Source: an uncultured Clostridium sp. | GTDB taxonomy: Bacteria > Bacillota > Clostridia > Clostridiales > Clostridiaceae | DNA: 64,000 nucleotides | Reading direction: 5' to 3' | Assembly (NCBI RefSeq): GCF_910588715.1 | Contig: NZ_CAJURG010000001.1 | Span: 464,101-528,100, forward strand | In this document: positions 1 through 8,639 of the stretch, in pieces | Numbering within the stretch: the first letter of the stretch is position 1 | How the letters are laid out: each line of letters begins with the position of its first letter | Position numbers and translations under genes: made by a program | Notes under the pieces: model-generated | Seen by the model: only the letters and a program-made list of their open reading frames with translations | Told to the model about the DNA's origin: nothing | Database searches by the model: none

Positions 1-30
1 ATTTACATTCCAATATGGTTCTACTTTAAT
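1..30 (-). CRISPR. CRISPR repeat at the edge of an array that runs off the left end
   Basis: The first 30 bases are read as one type I-B CRISPR repeat. Only one full copy lies in the window, so the call rests on two things: it sits just downstream of cas2, and two degenerate copies occur upstream of cas6 (8692-8721, 25 of 30 identical; 8635-8664, 21 of 30). Read on the minus strand it ends in GGAATGTAAAT, which would give an 8-nt crRNA handle ATGTAAAT. That orientation places the leader at 31-208 and the array to the left. Confidence 0.75.
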
Positions 31-208
31 CCGACCTATACTAAGCCGCTATTTTCCTATAATTCATAGATACATTCTGTCCACCTAAAAAATTTTTAAC
101 TATTTTAAATATTTTTTTATTCATATATATTAATATTGTATCTTTAATATAAGAATAAATCAGCTATTGTCTATCCCCCTATATTTTAACATTATGTTAG
201 GTCGACAA
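31..208 (-). promoter_or_regulatory. Probable CRISPR leader between cas2 and the array
   Basis: This 178-base, very AT-rich, non-coding stretch lies between the cas2 stop and the repeat. Its position and the inferred repeat orientation suggest it is the leader, holding the array promoter and the adaptation site. I could not pick out a convincing promoter. A weak repeat-like match near 68-97 was rejected as chance. Confidence 0.55.
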
Positions 209-487
209 TCAAATAAAATTACTAGTTTTATCTTCTTGTTTTCCCCACATATCTTTTTGCAACCATCTTTCATTTCTACTCTTAAATAAAATTACAGAAT
301 CAATATCATCTCTAATTATACTATCTAGCTCATATTTTAACTTAACAATTTGAGATTCTGATAGCTCTCCCTCAAATACTGAATTTTGAATATGACATAA
401 ATATTTTTTACAAGTTTTAAAGGTTTTATTTAATACTCGTTGTCCACCATTATCACTCTTTATATCGTAAACTAATATAACATACAT
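209..487 (-). CDS. cas2: CRISPR-associated endoribonuclease/integrase subunit Cas2
   Basis: Cas2 forms the adaptation integrase complex with Cas1 and positions new spacers at the leader end of the array. The 92-residue protein begins MYVILVYDI, the usual Cas2 first beta-strand with its conserved Asp. A longer frame runs up to 541, but AAGGGG lies 9 nt before the ATG at 487 and family members start here, so I chose 487. The gene follows cas1 by 13 bases and is the last gene of the operon. Family identity is clear. Confidence 0.93.
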   Translation of the reverse strand: MYVILVYDIKSDNGGQRVLNKTFKTCKKYLCHIQNSVFEGELSESQIVKLKYELDSIIRDDIDSVILFKSRNERWLQKDMWGKQEDKTSNFI

Positions 488-500
488 ATAATTCTTCCCC

Positions 501-1493
501 TTACCACCAAATTTTAAATGGATCATAATCCTTTTCACCAAGTAAATGTTTAATTAATTTATAACATTCTAATCTCATTAAATATTCATATGATACACTT
601 TTATTTAATTCTTTATGCTTTATTGTTGTTTGCAGTCTTTTATCTAATTCAACTACAATAGTTTTTGAAGCCTCTTTAGTAAGATGTAAATAATTTAATT
701 CTTTTGTAAAACTTTTTTCCGTTATTTGTTTTTTGTTTAAAAGAGAAAATATAAGTCTATCAGCTAATATCGGTTTAAATATTTCTGATATGTCTAGGCT
801 TAAAGAAAATCTTCTTTCCCCTGGTTCATGTAGATAACTTACCGTAGGATCTAATTGAGTATGGTATATTGCTCCTAATACTTTTGTATAAATTAAAGTA
901 TTTACAAAAGAAATCAATGTATTTATCATATTATCTGGTGGATTTTTAACTCTTTTTTTGAAATCTATATTTTGATCTATCAATATATTCCATGCTTCAT
1001 AATATATCTTTCTAATATTTCCTTCATACCCCATAAGCTCAGTTATACTATTGCATTTATATATATGTTTTCTTAACGCTTCTACTTTATCCATATATTC
1101 TTGTACATTCTTTCCTCTTCCATTATAATACCTTAAATTTCTATAAATATTATAACTTGCTCCATCTATAAATTTTTTAGCTATCTCTAATCTCTTTTCA
1201 TCATCAATATAATGACTTACTTGATTAACCAATAAGTTTCCTGATATTAATTTTTTTCTAGGTTGAAAGCTTCCAGTATAAAAACTATAATAATTAAAAA
1301 AATGTACTATAATGTCATATTGTGATAAGTAATTAACTAAATTTGTATTGAAATCCATTTCAGACATTACATATATTTCATTTACTGTTTCTATAGGCAT
1401 ATATCTTTTTTTACCTTCTTCATCTATAAATTGAATAGAATTATCTTTTCTTTTTAATTCTCCATTATTGTATATATAATAACTTCTTTTCAT
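501..1493 (-). CDS. cas1: CRISPR-associated endonuclease Cas1 (type I-B)
   Basis: Cas1 is the metal-dependent integrase that inserts new spacers. The protein has 330 residues, the normal length. It starts MKRSYYIYNNGELKRKDN, typical of the I-B group. The three metal-ligand positions are visible as Glu157 (GYEGNIRK), His222 (LHEPGERR) and Asp234 (LDISEIF). The start codon has AAAGGGGGA just upstream. The gene sits between cas4 and cas2 and appears intact, so the adaptation module is probably functional. Confidence 0.96.
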   Translation of the reverse strand: MKRSYYIYNNGELKRKDNSIQFIDEEGKKRYMPIETVNEIYVMSEMDFNTNLVNYLSQYDIIVHFFNYYSFYTGSFQPRKKLISGNLLVNQVSHYIDDEKRLEIAKKFIDGASYNIYRNLRYYNGRGKNVQEYMDKVEALRKHIYKCNSITELMGYEGNIRKIYYEAWNILIDQNIDFKKRVKNPPDNMINTLISFVNTLIYTKVLGAIYHTQLDPTVSYLHEPGERRFSLSLDISEIFKPILADRLIFSLLNKKQITEKSFTKELNYLHLTKEASKTIVVELDKRLQTTIKHKELNKSVSYEYLMRLECYKLIKHLLGEKDYDPFKIWW

Positions 1494-1518
1494 AAGATCC
1501 CCCTTTAATTTTTATATT

Positions 1519-2013
1519 TTATATAAAACATAAATCATAATAAGCACAAGACTTGCATATTTTTTTCTTATCTAAGCTTGGTGGATTATTAGCTTTAACT
1601 ATAACTTTTATATCATCTAATATTTTCTTTATATCTTTTATATCATCCTCTACTAACTCTATGTCTACGCTTTGCTTAAGTAACGGATAGTCTATTTTTC
1701 CTTTTATATTATTAACTCCTCTTTTTTTAAGAAAATATAAATAATACTTTACTTGTAATATACTAGCTTCTTCTATTTTTTTACTTTTCTTAACCTCATG
1801 TAAAATTCCTTTTGATCTTATAAAATCAATATTTATTATGTTATCTATATTTATATGTTTTTTATCTCTTTTATAAGTTTCTTCATCAATAGCTTTACCT
1901 ATTAAAACATTTTCATTTCCTTGTTCCATTTGTATTTCATTATAAAAATACCAAAGTTTTCTCTTACAAACCTCATAATAATAAATCATTACACCAGTAA
2001 CTTCTTTTTTCAT
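1519..2013 (-). CDS. cas4: CRISPR-associated exonuclease Cas4
   Basis: Cas4 is a RecB-type nuclease with an iron-sulfur cluster that trims prespacers and selects those with a correct PAM. The 164-residue protein has the N-terminal cluster Cys in YYYEVCKRKLWYF. The three C-terminal cluster cysteines are in CKSCAYYDLCFI. Central nuclease residues fall around GILHEVKKSKKIEEA and the following QVKYYLYFL. It ends 11 bases from cas3 and 25 from cas1, so it is co-transcribed with both. The presence of Cas4 implies PAM-aware adaptation. Confidence 0.94.
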   Translation of the reverse strand: MKKEVTGVMIYYYEVCKRKLWYFYNEIQMEQGNENVLIGKAIDEETYKRDKKHINIDNIINIDFIRSKGILHEVKKSKKIEEASILQVKYYLYFLKKRGVNNIKGKIDYPLLKQSVDIELVEDDIKDIKKILDDIKVIVKANNPPSLDKKKICKSCAYYDLCFI

Positions 2014-2024
2014 ATTTTACCTCT

Positions 2025-4253
2025 CTAACTATCCCAAATAACCGAATTTCTTGTTTCATTATTATATTTAATACTTTTATATCCTACATCACCATACTCA
2101 CACTCAATGACTTTTATATAATCATTTTTATATTTACTTAATAATACCCTATCATAATTGTTAATATCCCATAAACTTACCGAAACTGTATATTCCATCA
2201 ATTTATTCCTTAATTTTCGTTTTTCTTCTTTACTAGTATTAATACTATTTAAACCTTCTTCTATCTTCTTTATCTCATCTATATATTTTATATATATAGG
2301 GCTAGGAATAACATCTTCTGATAATATATCTCTTAAATTCTCTTCATTTTTCTTAAACTCATAAGTTTTTATCTTATTTATATATCGATATTTCTCTCTA
2401 TATTTTTTTAAATAATCACTTTCTTTCAAGTTATCCGTAGTTAGATAGGTATTGATTAAATTAATCTTATCTTTTTCCGAAATTTTACCATCAAAATAAC
2501 GTATAGCCTCTTTTGATAAATCAAATAGTACTTTATCTACATTTCCATTAATCAAATCAACATAATCTATTTTGGTATATATATAACAGTTATAATCTTT
2601 ATTTTCCTTCTTACCCTTTCTATTACACCTGCCTAATCTTTGAAAAAGTGAGTTTAAATCTCTAAGTTCTGTAAATAAATAATCAAAATCTATATCTAAA
2701 CTTGCTTCTACTATTGATGTAGAAATCCATATACCATTTTGTTTATCTATATTTTTATTTTCATCGTAAGTTCTTCCAAATCTTAAAATTTCACACTCTT
2801 TTTTTGCTCTATCTTTCCTTATAAACTTACTATGAAGTATATTAACTTCTTCTGTCTCATCAATTAAACTAATTAACTCTTCATATAAATTTATTGATTC
2901 CCTTATACTATTACATACTACAAGTATCTTATTACTTTTATTTAATTTCTTATTTTCTATATACTTTTGATAAATATCATTAACATTTAGTTTTTTATCT
3001 ATAACTTTTAAATTATGCCTCTTCATGTCATTAATAAATTCAGTTTTATTTTCCTTAAAATTTATATTCTTTTTTAATAAGTCTTTTATAAATGGAGGTA
3101 AAGTAGCTGTAAGTATTGCAACTTTCCCACCAAACTCTACTATTTTTTCAATACCACATATTAAATATGCTAATAAATCTGGTCCATAAGCTTGTATTTC
3201 ATCTATTACTATTTTAGAGTATGATAATATAGTTAATTTTAGCTCATATTCAGGATATTTATATAAAAAATCAAATATCTGATCCATAGTTGATATATTT
3301 AACGGAATTGAAAGACTTTTCCCCATATTATTATATTCATTTAAGAATTCGTTACTCTTATCAAAAATCTTCATATAGTACTCCAATGAACTTGAATGTA
3401 ATATCGCAACTCTCTCGTCTATTGATTTATTTTCTAATATATCATTTCTTACTCTATCATATATTGCATTTATAGCAGCTCTTACAGGTAAAACAAAAAA
3501 TCCTTTTGTATCCCCTATCCACAATAAACCTGCTTCTGTTTTTCCCATTCCAGTTTGTGCTATTGCAATTATATTTTCATCTTTATTTTCTTTACAAAAA
3601 TATTGTAAGTCATTCCAACTTGCTTTTTTATTATCAATTTTCCATTTATTTAAAAGCATTTCTAATGATTTACTTAAAAAATCATTTTTATATTCAGCTA
3701 CTCTTTCTGCACTTGCACTATAATCACATTTATGAAGATATCCCTTTATTTTTATAGCATCATTATCTTCTACCATATCTGCTAAATCTGATTTTATAAA
3801 ATCATCTAATTCATATATTTTAAAATTTTCAATTAAAATTCTTATTAATTCTTCTTTCTTTGTCATTTCATCAAAGTTATTACAATAACTATGGTGATTA
3901 AACACACTAATAGCTACTTTTAAATAATCCTCTGTACTTTTAAATTTCTTACTATCAATAAAATATAATGATAAAATATTGTGTACAACTTCCTTTTCTT
4001 CATTAAATCTTATTTTTTTACTATTTACTCTTTTTTGAAACTCTTTATTTAATTTTCCTAAATCATGATATATACAAGCTTTTTCAACTAAATCATATAT
4101 AGTATAATTTTTTATATATCCAAGCTCTAATAAAAGATCTAAAACTTCTAATAAATCTAATATATGTTCTTCTATTGTCTTATTTGGTTTTGCATTATTT
4201 TCTTTAATCAACTTTAATATTTCTTCATCTAATATATCTAATCTATTTTTCAT
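2025..4253 (-). CDS. cas3: CRISPR-associated helicase-nuclease Cas3 (HD domain first)
   Basis: Cas3 is recruited by target-bound Cascade, unwinds DNA and degrades it. The 742-residue protein has an N-terminal HD nuclease (His63-Asp64 in IYHDLGKLNK, later NHHSYC). A superfamily 2 helicase follows, with Walker A TGMGKTEAG near residue 230, DEIQ box and a C-terminal motif VI region QRLGRCNRKG. Both activities are in one polypeptide, as usual in I-B. It follows cas5 after a 63-base gap that holds a strong stem-loop, the only substantial gap inside the operon. Confidence 0.95.
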   Translation of the reverse strand: MKNRLDILDEEILKLIKENNAKPNKTIEEHILDLLEVLDLLLELGYIKNYTIYDLVEKACIYHDLGKLNKEFQKRVNSKKIRFNEEKEVVHNILSLYFIDSKKFKSTEDYLKVAISVFNHHSYCNNFDEMTKKEELIRILIENFKIYELDDFIKSDLADMVEDNDAIKIKGYLHKCDYSASAERVAEYKNDFLSKSLEMLLNKWKIDNKKASWNDLQYFCKENKDENIIAIAQTGMGKTEAGLLWIGDTKGFFVLPVRAAINAIYDRVRNDILENKSIDERVAILHSSSLEYYMKIFDKSNEFLNEYNNMGKSLSIPLNISTMDQIFDFLYKYPEYELKLTILSYSKIVIDEIQAYGPDLLAYLICGIEKIVEFGGKVAILTATLPPFIKDLLKKNINFKENKTEFINDMKRHNLKVIDKKLNVNDIYQKYIENKKLNKSNKILVVCNSIRESINLYEELISLIDETEEVNILHSKFIRKDRAKKECEILRFGRTYDENKNIDKQNGIWISTSIVEASLDIDFDYLFTELRDLNSLFQRLGRCNRKGKKENKDYNCYIYTKIDYVDLINGNVDKVLFDLSKEAIRYFDGKISEKDKINLINTYLTTDNLKESDYLKKYREKYRYINKIKTYEFKKNEENLRDILSEDVIPSPIYIKYIDEIKKIEEGLNSINTSKEEKRKLRNKLMEYTVSVSLWDINNYDRVLLSKYKNDYIKVIECEYGDVGYKSIKYNNETRNSVIWDS

Positions 4254-4267
4254 AAATCCTCCTAAAC

Positions 4268-4300
4268 TTAAAGCAGCAGAAAAATTTTCTACTGCTTTAA
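4268..4300 (-). promoter_or_regulatory. Stem-loop between cas5 and cas3
   Basis: The 33 bases form an inverted repeat: outer arms TTAAAGCAG and CTGCTTTAA, then AGAAAA against TTTTCT around a one-base centre, with one C/A mismatch. It lies just after the cas5 stop and just before the cas3 ribosome binding site. There is no T-run after the stem, so it is not a normal terminator. It more likely affects mRNA processing or stability and so the Cascade:Cas3 ratio (inference). Confidence 0.6.
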
Positions 4301-4316
4301 TTATATAAGTTGTTTA

Positions 4317-5402
4317 TTATATAAAGTTTACAATATACTCCTTGCCATCTTCATTATCTATAAATATATTCTCACTTGTCTTTTTTATAATATATTGAGA
4401 GGCATAAATCACTTTCTTCTTTTCTTTAAAATATCTTTTTCCATTTTCTAGTTCATATCTTTTATTTAACCAATATTTGGTTCCTGTAATAGCTCTTCCA
4501 TAGTCTACATTTTCAAACGCTATATTTCTATTTTTAACGTCATTATAGTTTATATAAGCTGAATAATTACTTTTAGCCCTATATACATTGAACTCTCTTA
4601 ACTCTATAATTTTTATTTCCTCTACATTAACAAAATCTTCACTTCTACCTATTGATTTTAAATTATATATATTATCTTTTATATCATTAAGTATATTTTC
4701 ATCAGCTCTTACATGTAGAATAAGCTCTATATTATTTAATACTTCATAATATTTTAAAGATGTCACTAAACTTCTAAACCTCGATATTGGAATAGTATAG
4801 TGTTCAGCTTCATAAGACTTCAAACTTTCCTTAAGTTCCTTTTCCTTACTCCTTAGCTCTTTTGCCTTTTCTGTCAATTCTATAAATTCTGATGATTTTT
4901 TATCTAATTTCTTCTTTGCATCTGCTAATTGTTTTTTTTCAGTCTTAATAGTTTCAAGCTTTATCTTATAATCTGTACTCTTATAATTATCTATTTTATC
5001 TTTTAAATCTTTTAAATCCCTATATTCCTTTAATAGCTCTTCATTATATACTTGTATAGTTACACCTTTTCGAAAGTCATTTCCTTGTGATTTTTTAGCA
5101 CTAGCAACTTTGTCAAAGGCACTTGATAAAAGGTTCCCATTTTTCATTTTAACTAAAATACCTCTATCATCCATTAAGTAATTATAAAAACAATAATCAG
5201 TATATGGCTCTTTGCTCATTGATTCAAATTTACCCTGTATGCTTATATCCATTTCCTTATATTCCTTATATCCACAAGCGTTGTGTAATGCACCAATTAC
5301 AGTCGAAATAGGCGGAAGGGGATAGGTCATTTTATTATCTATTGTTTCTTCTTTCCTATAATTAGCACTACTTTGAGTAATAACTATCCTTAAAGCTTTC
5401 AT
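4317..5402 (-). CDS. cas5: Cascade subunit Cas5 (type I-B) with a long coiled-coil insertion
   Basis: Cas5 holds the 5' handle of the crRNA in Cascade. The N-terminus MKALRIVITQSSANYR and the glycine-rich turn PLPPISTVIGALHNACGY are typical of I-B Cas5. The protein has 361 residues, roughly 100 more than a compact Cas5. The excess is residues about 121-200, a Lys/Glu/Leu-rich stretch that should form a helical hairpin or coiled coil. After it the RAMP fold resumes (IPISRFRSLV). The gene starts 22 bases after the cas7 stop. Family assignment is firm; the role of the insertion is unknown. Confidence 0.9.
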   Translation of the reverse strand: MKALRIVITQSSANYRKEETIDNKMTYPLPPISTVIGALHNACGYKEYKEMDISIQGKFESMSKEPYTDYCFYNYLMDDRGILVKMKNGNLLSSAFDKVASAKKSQGNDFRKGVTIQVYNEELLKEYRDLKDLKDKIDNYKSTDYKIKLETIKTEKKQLADAKKKLDKKSSEFIELTEKAKELRSKEKELKESLKSYEAEHYTIPISRFRSLVTSLKYYEVLNNIELILHVRADENILNDIKDNIYNLKSIGRSEDFVNVEEIKIIELREFNVYRAKSNYSAYINYNDVKNRNIAFENVDYGRAITGTKYWLNKRYELENGKRYFKEKKKVIYASQYIIKKTSENIFIDNEDGKEYIVNFI

Positions 5403-5424
5403 ATATTTACCTACTTTCTCTTAA

Positions 5425-6327
5425 TTACTCTACTCCAAAGTAAACATTTACTTCATTTCTAACGTTATCAAAAAATTTAGATATGGATATAGGAGCTAAC
5501 TTTTCTTTAACTTCACTTTCGTTTCTTAAAGTCCTTCCTTCTAATAATCCAACATAAAATCCTTTTTTAATTTTATCTTGTAGATCTTCAGATAATATTA
5601 ATTTACCCTCTTCAACTTTTACTACATTCTCAAAATAATGTGTCTTTCTATCTGATAGTCCCCCTACAATAAATACTGGTTCTGCATTATCTAAATTACC
5701 TTTTACAGTTAAACTTAAATTTTCTATAGCATTTAATAATGAATTTACTCTATCTGCCTTTTCTTCATTACTAGCCTCTTTATAGTTTTCCTCATGTTCA
5801 AAGTTTTCATCTTTTCCAATCATCTCTAAGTCAATAGTTATACTATATATTTTTAGTGATTTGTCGTATTCGTATTGATATGGCATTAATCCTGAATCTT
5901 TAGGATTTGACTGTATGTTTATTCCTTTACTTTTTGCAACATTTGTAGCTAAATATAAATTATTATGAAATCTAGTTTCATTTATAAATCTATCACAAGC
6001 TATAGCATCAGTTAAATAAAATGAACTTTTTCTAATATTTGTAGCTTCTAGTGTATTCATATATCCCCCTTCAAGAGCTCTACAGTTAGAAGCATTTAAC
6101 TCTTTATTAACCATTTTTTGAGTTGTTTTTTTATCAACTTCTGTTTTTAAATCGTCATACATGCCACTTTGAACCATAATTGCATTTTTTAAACTTTCTC
6201 TACTTCTCATTGTGTACACCTTTCCATTTTTAAATACCTTTTGTACACTTGCAATATTCCCTAATCCCTCAGAATAATTTGAAGTCATATTTGCTATTAC
6301 TGTTAATGTTAATGCTTTTTTATTCAT
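5425..6327 (-). CDS. cas7: Cascade backbone subunit Cas7 (Cst2/DevR family)
   Basis: Cas7 polymerises along the crRNA to form the Cascade filament. The 300-residue protein begins MNKKALTLTVIANMTSNYSE and contains GNIASVQKVF and an LRNESEVKEK region, matching the Cst2/DevR branch of I-B Cas7. In this filament each Cas7 thumb flips out every sixth crRNA base, which matters for the self-match at 8549-8575. It overlaps the cas8b stop by 8 bases, which implies translational coupling. Confidence 0.93.
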   Translation of the reverse strand: MNKKALTLTVIANMTSNYSEGLGNIASVQKVFKNGKVYTMRSRESLKNAIMVQSGMYDDLKTEVDKKTTQKMVNKELNASNCRALEGGYMNTLEATNIRKSSFYLTDAIACDRFINETRFHNNLYLATNVAKSKGINIQSNPKDSGLMPYQYEYDKSLKIYSITIDLEMIGKDENFEHEENYKEASNEEKADRVNSLLNAIENLSLTVKGNLDNAEPVFIVGGLSDRKTHYFENVVKVEEGKLILSEDLQDKIKKGFYVGLLEGRTLRNESEVKEKLAPISISKFFDNVRNEVNVYFGVE

Positions 6328-7699
6328 TTTCTTTCATCTCCTTATTATTGTTTAATTCTTTATTAGGCTTTTTTGATAAAGCATTTATAAATGTATATAC
6401 TAAATCTTTATTTTCTTCAAAATCATCATATAAATCATATACAAATCCAAATTCTATATCTACATAATTTGATAATTGAAGCAATATTTGATATACCCTA
6501 TCATAATCTTTAAATATAATTGCACTAGTTAATTTTTGTTTATAAGTATCTATTTTGTTTTCTAACTTTTTTTCCTTCATAAATGCAGAAACTTGCTTTG
6601 CACATTTATAAGCTCCCTTTAATTTTTCATTCATATTTTTACCACCCCTTATTAATTGATTTACCTTTATTAATTGTGATACTAATAATCCTCTATCAGC
6701 CTTTAATAAAGTTTCTATTAAATTATCTAGATATATATTATTTACAATACTGTCTGTTACCACTTTTTCAATATCTATATAATATTTATCAGTTACCTTA
6801 TGTGAAGTACATAAATCTTTATAAGATATATTACACTTAGTAAAATTTTTAAATATATCTATACTTTCTTTTCTTAAATATAATGTTTCAAAATATCCAT
6901 TATCTCTATTTTTTATAATTACTTCTACATCTCTATTTATAAAATCTGATGATTCTATAATTCCTTTAAATAAAGAATATCTAGGTCTTTTAATTTTGGT
7001 TTCTTTATTTAAATCTTTTAAGTCATTTAATATTTTTGATTTAAAGCTATTATTAGTTTTCTCTATATTTTCTATTGTTGAATTATCATTTATAAAAAAT
7101 GATTCTCTATCTCCATTAAATGAGAATATGACGAAATCCATTTCTATATCATCTTGCCCTATAAAAGAATTAGTATTAAAATTAAATCCTGTAGACTTTC
7201 CTTTTCTTCCTACATCTATACAATATCCAAGCAACCTACAAAACTTTTGTTTTCCATTAAACAGTTGGTATTTATTTGCATAATTATCATACATATTACT
7301 AAAGGTTTCTTTTATTATTTCATTTCTATTTTTATCAATTAAATCTAATATTTCTTTTTTATTTTCTTTATTAGCTTTAATTTTTTTCATTATCGTATTT
7401 GCTGATAACTTAGTATTTACTACTTTAATATCCTCATCACTTAATTCTTCCTTTGAAAGAATATTCTCAATATCTTTAAGATGGAATTCTTCCTTATATC
7501 TATTTTCTACAAATTTTAAATATCTTTCTTCTGTAATATCTTCACTATTGTATAAAATGCAGTCATTATTATAATCTTCTTTAAATTCTATATCATGATA
7601 AGTAAAGTATTGAATTAATCCATAAATTGCTGCTGAAAATCTCCAATCTGATGCTTCTAACTTAGTGTTGTAATTATCAATTTCTACTCTTGTTTTCAT
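6320..7699 (-). CDS. cas8b: Cascade large subunit Cas8b (Cst1-like)
   Basis: Cas8 recognises the PAM and recruits Cas3. The 459-residue protein has the Cst1-type N-terminus DWRFSAAIYGLIQYFTYHD, and SEDITEERYLKFVENRYKEE follows. The C-terminal 100 residues are helical and may supply a small-subunit (Cas11) function through internal translation, as reported for other I-B systems; I did not locate a convincing internal start. AAGGAGGACAA precedes the ATG. The gene lies between cas6 and cas7. Confidence 0.88.
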   Translation of the reverse strand: MKTRVEIDNYNTKLEASDWRFSAAIYGLIQYFTYHDIEFKEDYNNDCILYNSEDITEERYLKFVENRYKEEFHLKDIENILSKEELSDEDIKVVNTKLSANTIMKKIKANKENKKEILDLIDKNRNEIIKETFSNMYDNYANKYQLFNGKQKFCRLLGYCIDVGRKGKSTGFNFNTNSFIGQDDIEMDFVIFSFNGDRESFFINDNSTIENIEKTNNSFKSKILNDLKDLNKETKIKRPRYSLFKGIIESSDFINRDVEVIIKNRDNGYFETLYLRKESIDIFKNFTKCNISYKDLCTSHKVTDKYYIDIEKVVTDSIVNNIYLDNLIETLLKADRGLLVSQLIKVNQLIRGGKNMNEKLKGAYKCAKQVSAFMKEKKLENKIDTYKQKLTSAIIFKDYDRVYQILLQLSNYVDIEFGFVYDLYDDFEENKDLVYTFINALSKKPNKELNNNKEMKENE

Positions 7700-7712
7700 T
7701 TGTCCTCCTTTC

Positions 7713-8456
7713 TTATATTAAATCCTGAGTAACTAGATCGACCATTCCAAAACCTGCGCTTGATCTTGATCCAATTCCAGAATTATACAAATATTGCAAT
7801 ATTCTTTTATTAGCTTGAATTTCAAACATTCCAGTTGTAACATCTATATATTTTCCATAATGTTTAACCACAATTTTCTTACAATTTAAAGGATTTACTT
7901 TTATTTCATCTATTTCATCTTTAGTAAATCCGAATTTAATTAACTTATTACTTAATACAACATTAAGTTTTTCCCTAAACTCCTCATCATTATATACATA
8001 ATAAATATCTTTATTGCTTTTTCTATCGTGATCTCTTACACATATTCCACTACCTATAGAAGTTTTAAATACGGCTTTGTAATTTATAATTTCTTCTTGT
8101 TTTTTGTTTCTTATATTTTTTAGTGTCATAAAATTATCATTTTCTAATGGATAAGCTTTATTTTTTTGACCTATAAATGCACTAAATAAAATGAATCCTA
8201 TCTTTTCTTTATCATCTGTAGAAAAAAGTATCTCTATTTGATTACTTTCTAATTCTATATACTTCTTATTAAATTTTGCTTTTGGTAATATTACTGAAAA
8301 GCAATAATCTTTTTGTATAGTATTATTAAAAAATTTCTCATAATATTTTCCATTATTACAATTAGATAAAGCATTTTTAATATAACTTAATATAACTCTT
8401 CTATAATCATCAGGAAAAATATTCTTTTTTAATTCCAGTGTTAATACAATTCTCAT
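7713..8456 (-). CDS. cas6: CRISPR pre-crRNA endoribonuclease Cas6
   Basis: Cas6 cuts repeats to make mature crRNAs. The C-terminus has the diagnostic glycine-rich loop GIGSRSSAGFGMV. The frame is open to an ATG at 8483, but that codon lies upstream of AAGGAGG; the ATG at 8456 is 5 nt after this ribosome binding site and gives the usual start MRIVLTLELKK, so the protein has 247 residues. It is the first gene of the operon; the promoter is about 100 bases upstream. Confidence 0.93.
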   Translation of the reverse strand: MRIVLTLELKKNIFPDDYRRVILSYIKNALSNCNNGKYYEKFFNNTIQKDYCFSVILPKAKFNKKYIELESNQIEILFSTDDKEKIGFILFSAFIGQKNKAYPLENDNFMTLKNIRNKKQEEIINYKAVFKTSIGSGICVRDHDRKSNKDIYYVYNDEEFREKLNVVLSNKLIKFGFTKDEIDEIKVNPLNCKKIVVKHYGKYIDVTTGMFEIQANKRILQYLYNSGIGSRSSAGFGMVDLVTQDLI

Positions 8457-8548
8457 TTCATCCTCCTTATTTTTAAATTTCATATGTTTATTATTGTTAT
8501 TAGTATTTTAATAAAAATTTTTAAACATTTGTTATTTATTAAATACCT

Positions 8549-8578
8549 TAATTTTATTATACTAATATATATTCATGG
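8549..8578 (-). promoter_or_regulatory. Predicted Cascade target site in the cas promoter (CCA PAM plus protospacer)
   Basis: On the minus strand CCA (8578-8576) is followed by a 27-nt sequence starting at 8575. Its first 18 bases match the pseudo-spacer at 8691-8665 except at positions 6 and 12, the bases that type I Cascade flips out and does not read. The -10 box covers protospacer positions 15-20. CCA is a known type I-B PAM in Clostridioides difficile. Binding here would block transcription of the cas genes. Confidence 0.7.
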
Positions 8579-8584
8579 TTTTAA
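8556..8584 (-). promoter_or_regulatory. Likely cas operon promoter
   Basis: On the minus strand a perfect TATAAT (8561 to 8556) follows a weak -35 TTAAAA (8584 to 8579) with a 17-base spacer. The predicted transcription start is near 8549, about 90 bases before cas6. It is the best -10 box between the terminator at 8594 and cas6. The element lies inside the sequence matched by the pseudo-spacer of the upstream small RNA. Confidence 0.65.
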
Positions 8585-8593
8585 TATAAATTT

Positions 8594-8639
8594 AAAAAAA
8601 TTTACATAAATTTCATAAAAAATTCATGTAAATTTTTTT
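8594..8639 (-). terminator. Hairpin terminator behind the CreR-like RNA
   Basis: Perfect 14-bp arms (8594-8607 and 8626-8639, core ATTTACAT/ATGTAAAT) surround an 18-nt loop. On the minus strand the distal arm is itself a run of seven T. It separates the small RNA from the cas promoter, so the two are independent transcription units. Confidence 0.65.

Noticed and set aside
68..97. Possible second CRISPR repeat in the leader (shared TACATTC)
   Set aside because: Only about a third of the 30 bases match, and the conserved CCAATATGG block is missing.
8617..8630. Alternative target for the pseudo-spacer (TGAATTT after ACA)
   Set aside because: Only 7 bases match before mismatches begin, and the site lies in the terminator hairpin, not in a promoter.
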